In this document: piece after piece, positions 42,296 through 43,589 of the stretch
Numbering within the stretch: the stretch's first letter is position 1
Layout of the letters: the number at the start of each line of letters is the position of its first letter
Source of the DNA: an uncultured Erysipelotrichaceae bacterium
GTDB lineage: Bacteria > Bacillota_I > Bacilli_A > Erysipelotrichales > Erysipelotrichaceae
Direction: 5' to 3'
Assembly: GCA_944325935.1 (NCBI GenBank)
Contig: CALVCF010000020.1
Location: 1 to 43,589 of the forward strand
Length of the DNA stretch: 43,589 bases
The notes under the pieces: generated by a model
What the model saw: only the letters and a program-made list of their open reading frames with translations
Databases searched by the model: none
Told to the model about the DNA's origin: nothing
Made by a program: the position numbers and the translations under genes

Positions 42296-42324
42296 ATTTA
42301 AACGCAAGCGCTTACATTTGTCAA
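42296..42324 (-). promoter_or_regulatory. Beta-glucoside operon promoter with cre box in the spacer
   Basis: Perfect -35 TTGACA (42319-42324), 17-bp spacer, -10 TTAAAT (42296-42301). The spacer contains TGTAAGCGCTTGCG (42303-42316), a full match to the CcpA cre consensus. Glucose repression by CcpA is therefore expected at this promoter. Confidence 0.8.
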
Positions 42325-42332
42325 TCCCTTTT

Positions 42333-42671
42333 TCGCATTGGAAGGATTTACTAATGACGATCGTCGCTGCTCATACGGCAAGGCCCGTCATTTATGAGGA
42401 GTTAGCTAATACGGCTGGCATATCAGCACCAACAGCTAAGAAATGGCTTTCTATTTTAGTCTCTTCCAATATCATTGCTCTGGTATAAGCATACCGCAAC
42501 AACCTCTTAAAACGCGTGGTCAAAATGCCTCTTCTTCATTTTTTGGACACAGGATTAGCTGCTTATCTCTTAAAATGGGATAACCCTCAATCTTTGGAAA
42601 AAGGGCCGATGTCTGGAGCTTTCTTTGAAAGCTATGTCTTTTCGGAAATCTATAAAAGCTATTTAAATTTA
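42333..42671 (+). pseudogene. Relic of DUF4143-type ATP-binding protein
   Basis: In one frame: VAAHTARPVIYEELANTAGI, APTAKKWLSILVSSNIIALV, a TAA stop at about 42486-42488, then AYRNNLLKRVVKMPLLHFLD, TGLAAYLLKWDNPQSLEKG and FFESYVFSEIYKSYLN. This is the C-terminal winged helix and DUF4143 domain of the common AAA_14/DUF4143 ATPases. The ATPase part and the C-terminal end are missing, and the bgl promoter starts right at its 5-prime edge. Dead gene. Confidence 0.8.
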
Positions 42672-42742
42672 GTCATGGCGTTATCTATATCCTTTTATTA
42701 TTGCTAAAACTATCAAAACAAGATCTTTTTTTGTCTTTTTAG

Positions 42743-42776
42743 TTGCCAAAGTCATCTAATCTGTTATAATACAGAT
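42743..42776 (+). promoter_or_regulatory. YtrA-type promoter with operator around the -10 box
   Basis: TTGCCA (42743-42748), 16-bp spacer, TATAAT (42765-42770). The -10 is exactly flanked by ATCTGT (42759-42764) and ACAGAT (42771-42776), a perfect inverted repeat. ACAG half-sites recur at 42780 and 42789. Points to autorepression by the GntR-type regulator. Confidence 0.7.
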
Positions 42777-42792
42777 AGTACAGGTAATACAG

Positions 42793-43140
42793 ATGTTTAC
42801 GATAAGTCTTAATGGTAAAAAAACGATCTACGAACAGATCAGAGATCAAATTATCAATTTTATAGCCTTGGGGGTCATGAAGCCGCATGAAAAGATGCCT
42901 TCAGTGAGAAGCCTGGCCTTAGATCTGGGCATCAATCCCAATACGGTCTTTAAAGCCTATCAGGAACTCGAAAGAGAGGGCTATATCTATATGATGCCTA
43001 AAAAGGGTGCTTTTGTAGCTGACATCAAGCAATCAAGCACCGATCTTGAAGGATTAAAGGAGCTTGTCAGAAGTTATAAGGATCAAGGTCTTGCAAAAGA
43101 AGAACTCTTAAAAGTGATCGAAGAGATATACGGAGGTTAA
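42793..43140 (+). CDS. GntR-family regulator, YtrA subfamily
   Basis: 115 residues. Winged helix (about 8-75) with MPSVRSLALDLGINPNTVFKAYQELER, then a short helical dimerisation tail without effector domain, the YtrA layout. Such proteins repress adjacent ABC transporter genes, as here (4 nt spacing). RBS is weak, the transcript leader being short. Confidence 0.9.
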   Translation: MFTISLNGKKTIYEQIRDQIINFIALGVMKPHEKMPSVRSLALDLGINPNTVFKAYQELEREGYIYMMPKKGAFVADIKQSSTDLEGLKELVRSYKDQGLAKEELLKVIEEIYGG

Positions 43141-43144
43141 GGCG

Positions 43145-43589
43145 ATGCTCAATATATGCAACATCAATAAAAGTTTTAATGAAAAAAGTGTCTTGAATGG
43201 TCTAAGTCTTGAAGTGGCGGATCATACCATTTTCGGTCTGGTGGGCGTCAATGGCGCTGGCAAATCGACGCTGCTCAGAATCATTGACGGTATCATCAAA
43301 AGCGACAGCGGTTTTGTCCATTTTGATGATTTCGATACCTGTTATGATGAGATGATCCGCAAAGATATCCTCTATGTCAGTGATGATCTGTATTATGGCA
43401 GAGTTACGACGATCAATTCTTTAAAGGAATTCTATAAGACTTTTTATGATTTTGATGAAAAGCTTTACCAGCATTACTTGCGGACTTTTAAATTGAATCC
43501 GGCCCAGAATATCCACAATTTTTCTAAAGGCATGAAAAGACAGGTCTATTTGATGATGGCCTTGGCCATCAAACCTAAATTGTTACTGC
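43145..43589 (+). CDS. ABC transporter ATP-binding protein, YtrB/BcrA-like (truncated by window end)
   Basis: The first 148 residues are in view. Walker A GLVGVNGAGKSTLLRIIDG near 32, Q-loop region around YVSDDLYYG and signature FSKGMKRQVYLMMALA near 126 (degenerate LSGGQ, common in this branch). RBS GGAGG 12 nt upstream. Likely part of a YtrA-controlled export system for cell-wall-active compounds or of unknown substrate. A permease gene is expected just beyond the window. Confidence 0.92.
   Translation, partial: MLNICNINKSFNEKSVLNGLSLEVADHTIFGLVGVNGAGKSTLLRIIDGIIKSDSGFVHFDDFDTCYDEMIRKDILYVSDDLYYGRVTTINSLKEFYKTFYDFDEKLYQHYLRTFKLNPAQNIHNFSKGMKRQVYLMMALAIKPKLLL

Overview
The window reads as chromosomal DNA of a low-GC Gram-positive bacterium (Bacillota). 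An Erysipelotrichales-type gut organism fits the gene content and style, but I cannot prove this without a search. Supporting signs are four PTS systems or components, PRD and GntR regulators, lipoteichoic-acid-synthase-type cell-envelope genes, A-type GGAGG ribosome binding sites, CcpA (cre) and LicT (RAT) type control, and ordinary rho-independent terminators.

The DNA is a mosaic of two textures. Regions 9240-13690 and 23935-43589 look like the host backbone: Ile is mostly ATC and the tetramer GATC is very common. Regions 1-9200 and about 13850-23930 are more AT-rich, use ATT/ATA for Ile and have little GATC. Both look like acquired sugar-metabolism islands edged by insertion-sequence debris.

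Layout: (1) 1-66, start of a Phd/YefM-type antitoxin running off the edge. 825-1989, broken IS1634-type transposase. (2) Island 1, 2194-8967: a minus-strand operon (mannose-family PTS IIB-IIC-IID, AgaS, then after a terminator-like hairpin a ribulose-phosphate-epimerase-like enzyme, a HAD phosphatase and a GlmS-like SIS enzyme), with a divergent GntR/UTRA regulator and repeated GTATATAC operators. (3) Backbone: 9240-13686, MacB/FtsX-type ABC exporter, LemA, DUF3137. (4) 13850-14580, an IS200/IS605-type element with an amber-interrupted tnpA. (5) Island 2, 14785-23439: a nine-gene minus-strand operon (SIS protein, PRD regulator, ascorbate-type PTS IIA-IIB-IIC, GlpA-like FAD dehydrogenase with a BFD domain, FAD/NAD oxidoreductase, DUF1667, SDR). 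It couples PTS import to flavoprotein oxidation without a kinase and is the best candidate here for an undescribed pathway. (6) Three 23-bp-spaced repeats at 23798-23858 look like an IS21-type end. (7) Backbone: feoA-feoA-feoB-FeoB-associated operon with TTAG-N6-CTAA boxes, ltaS-like gene, SDR, GltD-like, NAD kinase, argS, small membrane protein, CDF transporter, MATE transporter. (8) 36470-37838, a short leader ORF whose end forms a terminator, followed by a lipoprotein gene. (9) 37951-42324, a beta-glucoside operon (EIIA, licT, EIIBC, GH4 6-phospho-beta-glucosidase) with a cre box in the promoter spacer and two RAT/terminator pairs. (10) 42333-42671, relic of a DUF4143 ATPase. 42793 to the end, YtrA-type GntR regulator and the start of its ABC ATPase.

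No rRNA, tRNA or CRISPR array was seen. All assignments come from reading motifs by eye; no database search was run.
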